From Labia minor (lineage: Eukaryota > Arthropoda > Insecta > Dermaptera > Spongiphoridae): a stretch of 64,000 bases of DNA. Below the pieces are notes generated by a model, which searched no databases, was not told the DNA's origin, and saw only the letters and a program-made list of their open reading frames with translations. The DNA lies in contig OY720345.1 in the NCBI GenBank assembly GCA_963082975.1, forward strand, positions 77,903,034 through 77,967,033, written 5' to 3'. Numbering within the stretch: the first letter of the stretch is position 1; each line of letters starts with the position of its first letter. Below, one piece after another: positions 9,668-22,486 of the stretch. Position numbers and translations under genes: made by a program.

Positions 9668-10470
9668 AAAAAAGCTAAAAAAGTAATATCATATTTTATT
9701 TTATCTATAAGTCATCAAAATTAGTAAATAACTTAGGATCAATGGATTAAAATGAGAGATAAATCTTAAATTTAATATGAATGAAAAACAAGTGGAAAGA
9801 GTTTAATATTATAATATTATATGTATATCATGGACTTTAGAGTATTCTATGAAATTGCAACTTGGACATTTTATGACTATTTTTTATTATCTTATTTCTT
9901 TGGCATATATATTCTTATAAAGTAAATGTAATGGATGAATATAGAAAAGACTTACAAGTATATCTCTCTCTCTTATTTTTTTTAACCGGTTTTCTCGCAG
10001 GGGCATAGAGAATGAGCCGAGAAGTAAAGGAGCGATCGTATTTTTCTTTCCCTCCCTCATCACATTACGCCCATCTATAAGCCTGCATTTCGTTTTGCTG
10101 CCATTTGTCATCGTATTTTCTCTTCTCAGTGTTTACGAGCATTCACACGCCAAGGGTGAAAATAACATTCTTTTCAAGTTAAGTGAAATACTCGTTGAGA
10201 GAAGGTCACAAAAATAAAAAATAAATATCAACTTTCAATTCTAATGATTAGAATCAAATTTGTAAAATGGAATTAAAAATAATACTTGTAATAAGCGTTT
10301 TTGGATTATTCATACAAAATCAATTATATTATTTATAATATATTAATCTATAATAATAATTTGTGATGGCCTTTTTCTGTAGTCATGAACGTCATCAATC
10401 TGAAGTTACTAGTAGCAATGGTGAAAAAAAGAAATTAAAATATTTTAGTTTATTATTAATTATTATTATT
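9668..10470. other. Non-repeat spacer with mixed-composition island
   Basis: The segment 9980-10210 is less AT-rich than its surroundings and is not repeated elsewhere in the window. A 74-codon open frame lies on the minus strand at 9887-10111. It has no recognised domain. It may be a remnant exon or untranslated region of a host gene, or chance. Confidence 0.35.
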
Positions 10471-11530
10471 ACCGACCGACGATAGTAAGGGAGGTATTGT
10501 TTTCACACCAAATTTCACATGTGGAGATTTTTACATATCTCCACGAATCATGCATTTTCTTATCAGAAAAAAGTATTTTTAGCATGATGTCTGTCCGTCC
10601 GTCCGTCCGTCCGTCCGTCCGTCCGTATAGATGTGTACAGCCTGAACGGCTCAACCGATTTTGATGAAATTTGGTATATTTACTTAATGCATCAGTGGGA
10701 TGAATTGATCAACTTTTGGTGCAAATCCGGAAACCGGAAGTGGTCCGTCCGTCCGTCCGTCCGTCCGTATAGATGTGTACAGCCTGAACGGCTCAACCGA
10801 TTTTGATGAAATTTGGTATATTTACTTAATGCATCAGTGGGATGAATTGATCAACTTTTGGTGCAAATCCGGAAACAGGAAGTGGTCCGTCCGTCCGTCC
10901 GTCCGACCGTCCGTATAGATGTGTACAGCCTAAACGGCTCAACCGACTTTGATGAAATTTGGTATATTTACTTAATGCATCAGTGGGATGAATTGATCAA
11001 CTTTTGGTGCAAATCCGGAAACCGGAAGTGGTCCGTCCGTCCGTCCGTCCGTATAAATGTGTACAGCCTGAACGGCTCAACCGATTTTGATGAAATTTGG
11101 TATCTTTACTTAATGCATCAGTGGGATGAATTGATCAACTTTTGGTACAAATCCGGAAACCGGAAGTGGTAGTATTAGCGATCGACGATAAGAAGGGAAG
11201 GGTTATTTTCGCACCAAATTTCACATAAGGAGATTTTTTTACATATCACCACGAATGTATTGGTTTTATCCTCGGGAAAAATCATCTTCATTATGTTTTT
11301 CTTAATTTAAAATTATATGACGTCACCCAGCCCTTCATGACGTCACAGCCTCGGGTAACGCCGGCTATTTCAGCTATATATTATAAATAAAATAAAATTA
11401 AAAATATTTATGTTTTTCTCTGTTTTTTATTACATTAATAGATATATTAAAATTATTTGAAATTGTTTCTGTAGCTGAAAATTAATTTACTTCAAACCGT
11501 CGGTCGGTTCGGACCTGGCCACAGGTCAAC
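10471..11530 (-). mobile_element. Family 2 element with internal tandem amplification
   Basis: A minus-strand copy starting at ACCGACCGACG and ending with the 5' hairpin CAGGTC...GACCTG region near 11511-11526. The CRE pair is present. It is about 400 bp longer than copy 1 because the central block is repeated four times (10626-11169). Confidence 0.82.
10626..11169. repeat. Fourfold ~142 bp tandem repeat
   Basis: Units start at about 10626, 10768, 10914 and 11052 (lengths about 142, 146 and 138). Each has TATAGATGTGTACAGCC (TATAAATG in unit 4), a core containing CAACTTTTGG and CCGGAAACCGGAAGTGG, then a (CCGT)n microsatellite of varying length. The microsatellite probably seeded unequal exchange. 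The open frames across it are by-products of the repeat. Confidence 0.88.
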
Positions 11531-11540
11531 TTATTTTTCT

Positions 11541-11740
11541 GACTTTTGTATGTCCTACACAAGGACAACACCTATCAAGTCGGTTATATCAAATAGGTGA
11601 CCTATGATCAGTCGAACGGGACCTATCAACCTTCACCTTGAAAGCGCTATCAAGTAGCTTTCCCAATTTTAATCCCGGAGGCTGGGTTGACTTCATCCCA
11701 TAGACCCCAGCTAGAGAAATTCCCTTGCCAGGCCCGGGAA
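11541..11740 (-). mobile_element. SINE copy, minus strand
   Basis: On the minus strand this shares with the SINE at 47100 the core TTCTCTAGCTG, GTCAACCCAGCCT and TTGGGAAAGCTACTTGATAG, and the 3' region TGTCCTTGTGTAGGAC. The tRNA-like head is cut off at ATTCCCGGGCCTGG. It abuts the family 2 element on its left. Confidence 0.75.
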
Positions 11741-13856
11741 TATTATTATTATTGTAATTAATTAATTAAATTCAAATTAAATTATAATTTAATATTCAAA
11801 TAAATTTTAGTATAATGAGTTTTTTTAGTAAGTAAAATTTCCTTTTATATTTATAATGAAATAAATATCCTTCAAAGCGAGTTTATTTTATAGTATGAAT
11901 TAATATAAGAAATTACACTCCATAAATAATGATTAAAAAAAAAACAATGAAAAATATTTGTTTAAAAATATTTAATTGAATGAAAGATTAATGTTATCAA
12001 TTAATTAAATTATTTAAGTAAAGTTGTAATTATAAAATTAATAAATTAAAATTATATTTTAATATTGTAAGAATGTAAGATATATATCTAATTATAAATG
12101 TAAAGTAATTTAAATAATAGTATAGTACATTTTATTTTGAACAAAAAAATACAATATTTATATTTTAATAGATATCAAACTAATTAATAAACATAAGAAT
12201 AAAAAACAAAGATAGGTACATTATAAAAAGCATTTGATATTCTTGTTAAAAAATTATTCAATTAATTAATAAGTAGAGAGAAAGTGAAAAAGTGAAATAA
12301 TGTTTTACCCAAGAGTGTCATATTTAAAGGATTTAATGAATGAGAAGAGAAGGATGTGGGCGGGAAATCGTCTTTTAAGATAGATGCGTGCATGTAAAAT
12401 GAAGGGCTTTTCCTGGGAAGGGGAAAGCAATGGAAGAATTCAAGCGAAAGGGTGTTTACCAGGTTGGCTGGTAGAATGTTGAAGTAGGGTTAGAGGGGAA
12501 TTGGCAAAAGGCCATATAACCTAGTTCCCAATTACATATAAATATATTTTCGGTAAAAAAAATTACCCCCCGTGAGGGAGCAATTTCGTTGAAAATACGA
12601 CTTCTTATGGAATTACGTCAATAATAAAATTTCAAAGTAATGGTGGAAATGTCAAAAGTTCTAAGGTGTAAAAAGAGAAATATTACATTAAAAAAAAAAA
12701 AAAACAAAAATCAATAGTCAATGAACAAAAGGGTTCTTTCTTTTCAATGTTTCTAAAATATTTTTTATTTTTATTTTAAGAAGAAGTGAGGAACAAATTT
12801 CACTTTATTTCTAATAATCTCTTTATTTCTTCAGTTTCCTGTTTATTTTCACCAGGGAAGAAAAAGGAAAAAAATGACATCCATTTGAATTGGTCCGGAA
12901 GTATCTATTAATATCGGAAATATTGAACAAAAAATAAAATTCAATGACATAAAAGATAGCCAAGATATATAAATAAAATCAATGCATTTGAACCTTTATT
13001 GAATTTACATCAATAAATTAGTATTTACTTGTTATTACTAAACTGTATTAGTAATAATCAGATAAAATTATTGAAAAATAAAGTAATATTCTAGAGGATA
13101 TATTAAGGTGGAGTGGGGTAAGATCGTAAACGCTTTAAATCTATTCTAATATCAATTACATTAAGTAGAATAAGGAGTAGAAATTTGTATTTGATTATTA
13201 TGCATTCATCAAAATAGATATTGCCCGTTCACAAATAAGTTTTCTGTTTTTATAACCTGGGTAAATTCCCGCTCATTCTGAAGCACAAGTGCAAACTAGA
13301 GCTGACAAGATATTGCAACAAATCTTTTATCAATTATTTTTGGTAAGTATTATGAAAATTGCTTAAAATTTACTTTAAACTTTAAATGAATAAATTCTTT
13401 TGTTTGTTTCTAATGTTTTCAGAAAATTACTACTCCGGTCTTGCCCAGAAAATATTAGTGCGCTGAGTAAGTTCGGAGCAGATAGATCTGTGCATATATT
13501 TTCAAGAATTTTTTTTACTTTTTCTGGTTTCTTCGCCACATTATTTGATTATAACTCTTTTAGATCCAAAATGGTTGAGGTGAGAAAAACTAATCAAAGA
13601 GCGTATTGGGCAGAGACATTTGTAAGTAATATCATATCTAAGTAAAAACAAACCACTCTTTATAAATCTGTAAGTAACTGAAATTAAGCAACCTTTCCTA
13701 ATCCAGTAAAAAGTATTTTATAAATGGCGAGTGAAGAATTCCAATTTTGCCTCATGACGAATGAACATTGATTTCAAGGGACTTTAAACGGCTGCTTAAG
13801 AACTAGCCCCGTACATAGGGCAAGTCCGGAATAGCTACTACATTTTTTTGATTTTT
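11741..13856. other. Spacer, mostly AT-rich; possible splice signals
   Basis: 12300-12560 is mixed-composition unique sequence with no recognised ORF. At 13343-13422 an 80 bp stretch starts GTAAGTAT and ends TTTTCAG, with open frames on either side. A strong donor-like GAG|GTGAGA lies near 13580 and T|GTAAGT near 13621. These could be remnant exons, but no protein family is recognised. Confidence 0.3.
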
Positions 13857-14893
13857 ACTATCTCTCTCTCTTTCTCTGTGGGTGTGTGTATGTACATAGA
13901 CAAGATTACGCAAAAATGGATTGAGCTAAAATAATGAAATTTGGGAAACATGCATTATTCAAAATTCGTATTTTTCTAACAACTTTAGAGAAATGTAGCT
14001 CATTACCAACCACGTTTTCATTTTTCCTCTAAACCACAGGTTCCCAAAGTGGTCTATATAGACCCCTGGGGGTCCACGGCAGCGAATAACAAATTTGAGG
14101 GTCCATGAAATAAAAATGGGGGTCTATGGGGGTCCACGTATTTTTCCGGCTCTAAAAAAAATAGGTAAATTGTTTTCCGACATGGCTTTTGAAACATTTT
14201 TGATTTTTCAATAAGGCTCTAAAAAAAAGGATAAACATTTTTTATAAAAAATCAAAATCAATTTAGGAGGTCTACCCAAAACCGAAAAACATGCCAAGGG
14301 GTCTACGACACAAAAAAAAAGTTTGCGAACCTATGCTCTAAACTCGAAACTGATCGTAAAAAACCGTAAAGATATATGTTTGATTGTTTTTCACAATATT
14401 AAGAATTGTATAAACTAATATAGAATTTCAGCTTGATTGAATTGCTGAAAGTACCGGAATTAATTTTATAAATTTTTTAACACATTGACTGCCAATCACG
14501 CGCAAAAACGTTTGTTTGTTTGTTTGTTTTGCGCGTATTGAGGTGATGTGTCTCAAAAGCCAGTTACCCAATTACACATTGCATGCTGAGTTGTTCTGAT
14601 GGTATTGACATCAAGTAATGATCTCAAAGTACGTATAAATAATAATAATAATTGTGGTTTAGAAATTAATATTTTATTTTTTTATTGAAAAAAAAAATAT
14701 TGTGATGGGCCATCGCGTCCAGAAAGAAGAAAAATTCAAAGTTTTATTTCAATAAAATGTTCTCAGTGAAAATTATGTTAAAAACCTTAAATCCCATGAT
14801 CGGATAGAATAAAATTTTAATTAATTTTCAAATATAGAAAATAGCTTGATTATCAAATTCAAATTTCCGAGATAGTCGAGTGGAGACACTCGA
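13857..14893 (-). mobile_element. Family 1 element, diverged copy M with nested hAT MITE
   Basis: The right end carries the inverted 5' terminus (GAGATAGTCGAGTGGAGACA) and the left end ACTATCTC. The middle keeps GCAATCTTGTC-like and AATTTCAT blocks, but the section 14500-14830 is unlike other copies and includes a (TTTG)n tract flanked by GCGC. A 301 bp hAT MITE sits inside at 14035. Confidence 0.7.
14035..14335. mobile_element. hAT-type MITE nested in family 1
   Basis: 301 bp with terminal inverted repeats CACAGGTTCCCAAAG and CATAGGTTCGCAAAC, flanked by a perfect 8 bp duplication CTCTAAAC (14027-14034, 14336-14343). The 8 bp duplication and TIR style are typical of hAT. It has no transposase. 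The interior has a GGGGGTCCA-rich left half. Confidence 0.9.
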
Positions 14894-14894
14894 G

Positions 14895-16339
14895 ATTTTT
14901 TGTAAAACTTGTAATCTCGAGTACAAGTTTTTGATTATCTCAATGAAAAGAGTGTTAGTTGCACTTTACAATGTTGAATATTTAAAACATAATTTTAAAA
15001 ATATTTTAATATAATTTTAATTCATTATTTATTTTATTTTGAGGTCCATTAATGTATAATAAATCTTAAAATAATTTTATACTTATTTGTTTTTTCAAAA
15101 AAAAAAAAAAAAATTGAAATCAAATTATTTCAAGTTAATATACTTGAATATTAAAATATTGTATTCCGTTATGAAAAAAAAAAGAATTGACGTATTACAT
15201 TTTTAATTATGAACAATTTCAAATTATTATACACTATATATAAGAATGAAAAAAAAAAATACTTTGTGTTTGATATATTAGTAGTGTAATATTGTTCTAT
15301 GTATATTAGTTAAAATAACTCAAAGGCATCATCAGTGGAGAGATGAATAAATTATTATTACAAAAATATGTGTAGATGTAATTTAATTAAAATGCCATTT
15401 AAATAATAAAATTTCCGATAAAAATAATTAAAAGTAAATCATTAAATGAAAAAACAAATGGTCCATAAAAGCATTATAAAAGATGTCAGGAGTTTTGAAA
15501 AGTGTAACATTTTTTAGAGTAAATTATGAAATTCACGTTTGCTCTCGAATGCTCGAGGACGATGGATGACAAAAACACAATGGCGTTGATTAAAAACAGA
15601 ATTTATTCACAATACACTCACTTTTATTTCATCTCTATCTTTTGTTAATTAAAATTATATTCTGATTATAAAAATGATATTTATAATTCATTTTTAAACA
15701 TAATTTTCCAATTGATTCTTTTATTTAAATTTATAGGCATTATTCAATTTCTAAACTCAACACTCAAAAAGCAGCAAATTAAACAAGTAAAACTTGTAAT
15801 TAGTGAAAAATTAATTGAATTTAAGAAACTAATATGCATCTTATTTTATGTCTTTTATATCTTAACAATCCGATTTAATTAAGATTTAACAACTAAACGA
15901 AAAAATCGATAAAATGCCATTTTACTTTACCGATAATATTAAATATTTAATAATTTAACTTATTAATACATAATAATTATTATTGTTATTATGATTTTAA
16001 TTGTTTAGAAGCAAATCTTATAAAATATAAACATTAATCAAGTTTTGATTATATCTTATTGTAAACTATAAAATAATATTCATTTATTTAACATAAATAT
16101 TATTGTAAAATTATATGAAGAAAACTTAATTCTGACATTAATTATTTTAAGAATAGATGAGTAATTAAAAATACTAGTATAATTAATAAATATTTTTAAA
16201 AAATCAGAAATTTATATTTTAAAATAGGCCATTGGATTCTTTGTACTTTGATTTTCTCTTTATTGGTTTTCATTATTCACAAAACCACCTAATTTTTATA
16301 ATTAGTACTTTTACTATCATATGTAAGATATAAATATCG
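14895..16339. other. AT-rich spacer
   Basis: No gene or recognised repeat seen. Simple poly(A) tracts lie at about 15096 and 15175. Confidence 0.5.
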
Positions 16340-16460
16340 TATATATGTATAATTCAAGTACTAACTCATTCGTATGAAAGGTTCATGTGCTAAATGCTAA
16401 ATGCTAAATACATAATACATGGTAAACTTCAATTAACTGATTATGGGTTAAGTAACATAT
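16340..16460 (+). repeat. Dispersed repeat R6, copy 1
   Basis: It closely matches 27155-27275, sharing TTCATGTGCTAAATGC, an internal tandem CTAAATG, and CAATTAACTGATTATG. It lies just upstream of the fold-back element here but not at the other site. No class could be assigned. Confidence 0.65.
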
Positions 16461-16475
16461 AATATAGTATATTTT

Positions 16476-17016
16476 GGTAAGTGTTTACTAACCGGGAAGT
16501 TTCAGGGATTTGGATGAAACTTTGCCAGTGGATTCCTTTTTTAATTCCAAAGAAACTCTCCTTATGCAATATTTCTCAGTCACTTCAAGGTCACGAGATA
16601 AAAATTATTAATATTTGGATATAAATCCATTGACATTCTATTTAGCTACTATAATTTATTCATTTGGCTAGCAGAGAGCTTCAATAATTTTCTGGTTTTT
16701 TTCAGTTCGGTTTAGATATAGGAAAATTAAAAAATTAATTAATTAAATAATTTTCCTATATCCAAACCGAACCGAAAAAACCAAAAATTATTGAAAAAGT
16801 GAATAACTCGTGAATTAATCAATAAAACATTACAAAATGGCTGCTCATTCATAATTCATAACTAGTTTATCTGTCATATTTTAATAATTTTTATCTCGTA
16901 AACTAGAAGAGACCGAGAAATATTGCATAAGAAAAGTTTCTTTGGAATTAAAAAAGGAATCCACTGGCAAAGTTTCATTCAATTCCCTGAAGCTTCCCAG
17001 TTTCTAAACCATTACT
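16476..17016. mobile_element. Fold-back element, copy 1
   Basis: 541 bp with long imperfect inverted ends (GGAAGTTTCAGGGATTTGGA and its inverse GAAGCTTCCC) and a second palindrome at the centre (TTTCGGTT-like arms around 16690-16790, CGGTTTAGATATAGGAAAA). Flanked by a perfect 8 bp duplication TATATTTT (16468-16475, 17017-17024). The same family is at 43116. Fold-back structure and 8 bp duplication fit hAT- or Merlin-type MITEs; no transposase is present. Confidence 0.85.
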
Positions 17017-18232
17017 TATATTTTATTTAATGAATAAATAAATTAATAAAATATATTTTAAAAACATAAAATAACCATAAAATAAATAGCAATAAATAAA
17101 ATTATATAAATAAAATAAACAAAAATAAATAAATATAATTAATTTTGAACAAGACAGAATATTTATCCGAAAAAATTGTCTATTCTAATTTTTCAACAAG
17201 TACATAATTGAACCATATCGACTAGATCTTATTTTCCATATTCAAACAATTCTCAAAACCTCAATAATTGTATAGGGAATTGTTGATCCATGTAAGCGAG
17301 AACAGCAAGGAATCTCAATTGGATTCCCAAATTTTGTTTACGGTCAATATTTGTATTCCCTAATAAAGGATTCCCCTGAGCTGACTGAATAAGCGAGCTA
17401 ATAGCTCTACGCTTTAATGCTTGTTCCTCTTTTCTCAAAAGCTATCTACCAATTTCTTCATTCTAAACTTTCTTTATTTAATGAAAAATCATCTATTTTT
17501 GAAAAAAAATTTTATGTCATCTATTTTTTCAAAATGTTTTTATAAATCTAATATTTAATTTAAAAAATAAATAGAATAATAAATATAAATTTGGAAATTG
17601 ATTTAAATAATTTCGATATTCTTTATTATCAAATTTTTAAAAGAGATGTTTGTAAAAAAATTAGTTATAAAATACCTGTACAATTTATAATTTATGTTTA
17701 GACAATAAAAGAAAATCTCTGTAAAAATATAGCATATATTTTCACTAAATTTGAAATTATTGTTTTTTTTCTAATTTTTTTTATTATAAATAAAAGTAGA
17801 TAATAAATTAAATGGAAATTATAAATTTAATTTATAGTGAATAATAAATTCGCAGCATTAAATTACAATAAAAGCTTAATAAAAAAAAACCAAAAAAATA
17901 TATAAAATAAAGAGAATGTCGTTTAAACTATGTTAGAAGAAGAGTAGAGGGAATCAAAAGAGGAACGTACCCATTTTATTATAAAATATAATCATATCTG
18001 ATATATTTTAGAATATTTGAACAAGTCAAGATTTTATAACGTTTAGTGGTTCTTCTGTGGTTCTTTGAATGTGTTCCATACGTGCCCGGAATTCACTCGA
18101 AAATAAAATCTCTTCCATTTTCAAATGGTAAATCGAAAAGGGTGTAATTATCAATTCTACTATAAAGTCAAGATTTTTAGTGAATCTTCAGTAAAAAGAT
18201 TTTTATTTTAAAATATGAAAAAGAAAAAAAAT
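17017..18232. other. AT-rich spacer with unrecognised short ORF
   Basis: Mostly AT-rich. A 61-codon frame on the minus strand (17253-17438, no ATG at its start) has balanced codons and a non-repetitive sequence (KEEQALKRRAISS...). No domain is recognised and there is an in-frame stop just upstream. It may be a remnant exon. Confidence 0.3.
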
Positions 18233-18713
18233 CTGGAGTGTCTCCACTTGACTATATCGCAAATTTGAATTGGATTAATTAACATATATTATATTTAAAT
18301 TAAATTTAATTGATTAAATTATAAATTTTGTTGATGACACCACGTCACGTGCTGGCGCGTGATTGCCAGTCAATGTGTCAATTTAAAAAATTAATTCCGG
18401 TACTTTCAATCAAGCTGAAATTCTATATATAGCAGTTTTAAACAATTTTCAATCGTGTGGAAAAACTATCAAACATAATCTTTATTTTTACGGTCAGTTT
18501 AGAGAAAAAAATGAAAAAGTTCCGAAAGAGCTACATTTCTCACACACACACAAACAAACACACACACACATACATACACACACAGTGAGAGAGAGAGACA
18601 TGCATTTTTCTCAACCTTACAATTAGTGAAAATAACTCAGGGACCTTCAAAACGTATAAAAACATCAAAATCTAAAATTTTCGTGATCGCAATACTATCT
18701 CTGGTGAGATAGT
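18233..18713 (+). mobile_element. Family 1 element, copy C
   Basis: The 5' hairpin is intact. The subterminal motif is altered to ACTATATCGC. The CA microsatellite is long (about 18540-18600) and the 3' hairpin ACTATCTC-TGGT-GAGATAGT is intact. An internal deletion shortens it to about 480 bp. Confidence 0.8.
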
Positions 18714-18861
18714 AAAAGTAAAATAGACAAATAACAAAGTTTTGAAAAAAAATATTTTAATATATTTTGTATTATTTTATGTATGTATATACGTATATAA
18801 TAATAATTTGACAAAAACTTGATTAATCTTAAACCCATTTTTGAATATAATATTTATTTTT

Positions 18862-19482
18862 ACCGACCGACGATAGTAAGGGAGGTATTGTTTTCACACC
18901 AAATTTCACATGTGGAGATTTTTACATATCTCCACGAATCATGCATTTTCTAAACAGAAAAAAGTATTTTTAGCATGATGTCTGTCCGTCCGTCTGTCCG
19001 TCCGTCCGTCCGTATAGATGTGTACAGCCTGAACGGCTCAACCGATTTTGATGAAATTTGGTATATTTACTTAATGCATCAGTGGGATGAATTGATCAAC
19101 TTTTGGTGCAATTCCGGAAACCGAAAGTGGTAGTATTAGCGATCGACGATAGGAAGGAAAGGGTTATTTTCACACCAAAGGAGATTTTTTTATATATCAC
19201 CACGAATCATGCACTTTGTATTGGTTTTATCCTCGAGAAAAATCATATTTATTAGTTTTTTCTTGATTTAAAATTATATGACGTCATCCAGCCATTCATG
19301 ACGTCACAGTCTGGTCTTACATATATATTATAAATAAAATAAAATTAAAAATATTTATGTTATATCCATATCTGTTTTTTATTACATTAATAGATATATT
19401 AAAATTATTTGAAATTGTTTCTGTAGCTGGAAATTAATTTATTTCAAACAGTCGGTCGGTTCGGACCTGGCCACAGGTCAAC
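18862..19482 (-). mobile_element. Family 2 element, subfamily a, minus strand
   Basis: Both termini are present: ACCGACCGACG at the left and GTCGGTCGGT plus the inverted hairpin at the right. The CRE pair is at 19279 and 19299, and the (CCGT)n tract near 18985-19013. It lies 150 bp after a family 1 copy. Confidence 0.82.
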
Positions 19483-20059
19483 TTATTTATATTTAAATTA
19501 ATTTTTTTAACCAAAGAATAATATTTTAATCATTTATTCAATAGAGAGGGAAATAATTGTATAAAAGAGAGACATTGATTAATTTTAATACAATCTGGGT
19601 GGCCTAAATGAAGTTTAAGGGTTTAGATAGCCCAAATTTAACATCTGCTTTGCGACTCATAATTTATATTTTAAAGCTCGTTATTTTCTTATTGGAATAG
19701 GCGCAAAATGTCTGGTATACTTACTTGGAATTTATTCTTAGAATATGAAACATTTATCTTCTTCAAATTAATTAAAGAAAATTTAGATGGATTTTTTTTA
19801 AGTAAATATTTTCACCTCGGATGTTAATTAAGGACCAGAATATTCAACCACTCATCTTTCAGATTTATTCATTTCAATTATAATCAACATTCTATTCAAT
19901 ATTTTTTTTTTCTTATCTTTTCAATGTTGGGGTTCTTTATTCAAATATAAAACAATAATTTTTTATTTTATTTTTTCCGGATTTATTTTTTTTTTTTATT
20001 TATTAAAATATATTTTAATGATTCATTTTACCATTTATTTATTTATTTAATGCTAATTA
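19483..20059. other. AT-rich spacer
   Basis: T-rich tracts and no gene seen. It ends at the TA target of the mariner. Confidence 0.5.
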
Positions 20060-20886
20060 ACACATCGTTCAATAAGTCCCGAGACTAAACAACTAAAACA
20101 ACATTTTTTTTTTCAAAAATCATTTTTATTCATCAATATAATTTCCTTTTAGAGTGATACAATCTTTCCAACGCTTTTCAAAAGTTTCTATACAATGTTT
20201 ATAGAAGGATTTATCCTTTGCTTCAAAATAGACTTCAGTTTCGGCAATGACCTCCTCATTCGAGCAAATTTTTTTCCTTTGAGCATTTTTTTGAGATTAG
20301 CAAAGAGCCAGTAGTTGCTGGGGGCTAAATCTGGCGAATACGGTGGGTGGGGAAGCAAATAAAAGCCCAATTCGTTCAATTTTCATGGACTTGTGGCATG
20401 GTGTATTGTCTCATCGCGGCACCCACTTAGAAAAACTTTTTTCATGCTCAATTTTTCATGAAGGATTGTAATACGCCTCCAGTTGATATCTGTTCATTTC
20501 TGCAATCTCACGTACCTTCACTTTGCGATTTTTTGCGGCTACTCATACGTTCCGCATCGTTTATATCAGTACGACAACGTTTAAATTCATCATACCAACG
20601 ACAAATCGTTGTCCGGGTAATGATTTTCAAGCCATTTCTGGGCTTCTACGGTGTTTTTACCCATTATAAAACAATGTTTTCCATCACGTGAAACTACCTT
20701 TTTTCCATTTTTCAAACAAGTTATAAAGTGACTTTACTCTAACCTGGATAACTCTGCTGTCTGATCCGATCGACGTGAAATTTTTGCACGTTTCATGCAG
20801 AGGTTCGCACTCTATGGAAACGTGGCCACTTTGGTACTTACTAGCACCATCTCTGGGTTAGTCTCGGGACTTATTGAACGATGTGT
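20060..20886 (-). mobile_element. Mariner element, lineage 1, internally deleted
   Basis: 827 bp between TA dinucleotides (20058-20059, 20887-20888), with near-perfect terminal inverted repeats ACACATCGTTCAATAAGTCC continuing CGAGACTAA. A full mariner is about 1.3 kb, so roughly a third is missing. It contains only a broken transposase on the minus strand. Confidence 0.93.
20188..20700 (-). pseudogene. Broken mariner transposase (lineage 1)
   Basis: On the minus strand, 20700 to 20410 carries fragments of the N-terminal half (WYDEF-like, KVREIAE, ending KWVPR). It then jumps directly to the second catalytic region (DNTPCHKS, near 20395) and to PHPPYSPDLAPSNYWLF in the open frame 20188-20379. 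The region with the first catalytic Asp is deleted. The third catalytic position is N rather than D (APSNY). Inactive. Confidence 0.85.
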
Positions 20887-22486
20887 TAATACTAAATGAT
20901 TGAAAAAAAGATTAATAATGAATAAATTGAATTTTAGTAACCTACTGTGTGTGTGTGAAAGAGTTGTATTGAAAGTGAAATTTATATTTATAGGATATTA
21001 CTTTTAGTGTATTTTCAATTATTTCATTTTTTAAAAAATAAAAAATATGAAGAATGGTTAAATATATAAAATCGATGATCCATCAAAAAGGGACTTTATT
21101 TTATAAATCTGGTATCTAATATTATATTATTTATATTTATAAAATTTATATATATATATATATAAATACGGAAAATAAAATTTAAAAAAATATTTTAATA
21201 TTTATAAGTAGTATATATGTATAAAAAAGTATTTATTTTTTTATTATACTTTTTCACGAGAAGCAGTTCAATAACTCACCTTACTCGTAGAGTATTTACG
21301 TATATATATATATAGTTATGAGTTATATTATTAAATAAAAGGGCAAACGATATATTATTATTTCCACTGTTTTTTTTTAGAAATATTTAACTTTTTATTC
21401 GTTATGTCTTAAGAATCTATCTTAAAATAAAAATAACAAATGTTTTTTGTTTTTCATGTCATTTAGTAGGGGTAGGTAGGTAGGTAGGATAAGTATTACA
21501 TACTTCTTTGTTCAATAAACTCAACCGAGTATTTATATACATATATATATATTCGTTATTAGATGATAATCAGTTTGTTTTTATTATATTTAGACTGATG
21601 CATTGAAGGATGAAATTTTTTTGTTGACATACTCGAGCAAACATCAAGATTAATGAAGATGTTATATGACACTGTATACTTGGAGAGAATATATATATAT
21701 ATAGTCGCGTGAAATATATAAACGGCTTCGAATTTCTCACGTGGTGTTGTGTCTTCTGGAACAATATCATTCAGAGACCATATGTCAGTACATATTTATG
21801 TAAACGGCCTCAATTTCTAAAAATGAACTTTGACCCTTAAAAGTTAAAAAGAGAGACATATTATGGAAAATATCATGAAATTCATTTTTTTTTTTTGCCT
21901 TTCTAAAGGTTAAACATTTTTATCTGTCAAAAGTTGGTGAAGTCACGCGTGCTAAAATAAAAGAGAGAAGAAAAATAACCTTCTCACACTCACACATTCA
22001 TGCACAACATGCATATTCTATGATGACGAACAAGAATGTCGCTAATTAAGATAAGATGTCACTCATGTTAAAATAAACTATACTTTGCTGGAAAGTTTTA
22101 ATTAAGAAGGCGGTGAAATATTCAGTAATTTTTCTATAGAATAAAAATAAAAAAAGTTGGAAAAATTAAATGTCCGTAAGAAAACAGAGAACAAACATTT
22201 GTGAAATTAGGTTAGCTTCCTTGAAGAGTTAGAATGATGTTGGATTTTATAAAGAAACTTTTGTAGGTTTTTTTGATGTTTTTCTCTTGACGACACACAA
22301 CTACTGCTTGATTTGAAAACTAATTTGATATCAGCTTAAAAGAAAATATTTGTGTATGGCTAGCATTTATTAACATTAAGGTTTGACCTGGATTAATTTG
22401 ATTAACGAAATTATGATTAAAACCCCTTGTAGATAATTCGTTTGTGTTGGTCAATATATGTACATTTTCAGTTACATAGATAAATA
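20887..22486. other. AT-rich spacer with microsatellites
   Basis: TA runs near 21150, 21300, 21550 and 21695, and a (TAGG)n tract at 21470-21488. No gene is recognised. Confidence 0.5.

Noticed and set aside
10587..11170. CRISPR-like array
   Set aside because: Units are ~142 bp tandem copies with microsatellite linkers and no unique spacers; eukaryotic context.
10858..11172. 104-codon ORF with repeated protein units
   Set aside because: It is the translation of the tandem family 2 module; similar frames appear in other family 2 copies and depend on microsatellite length.
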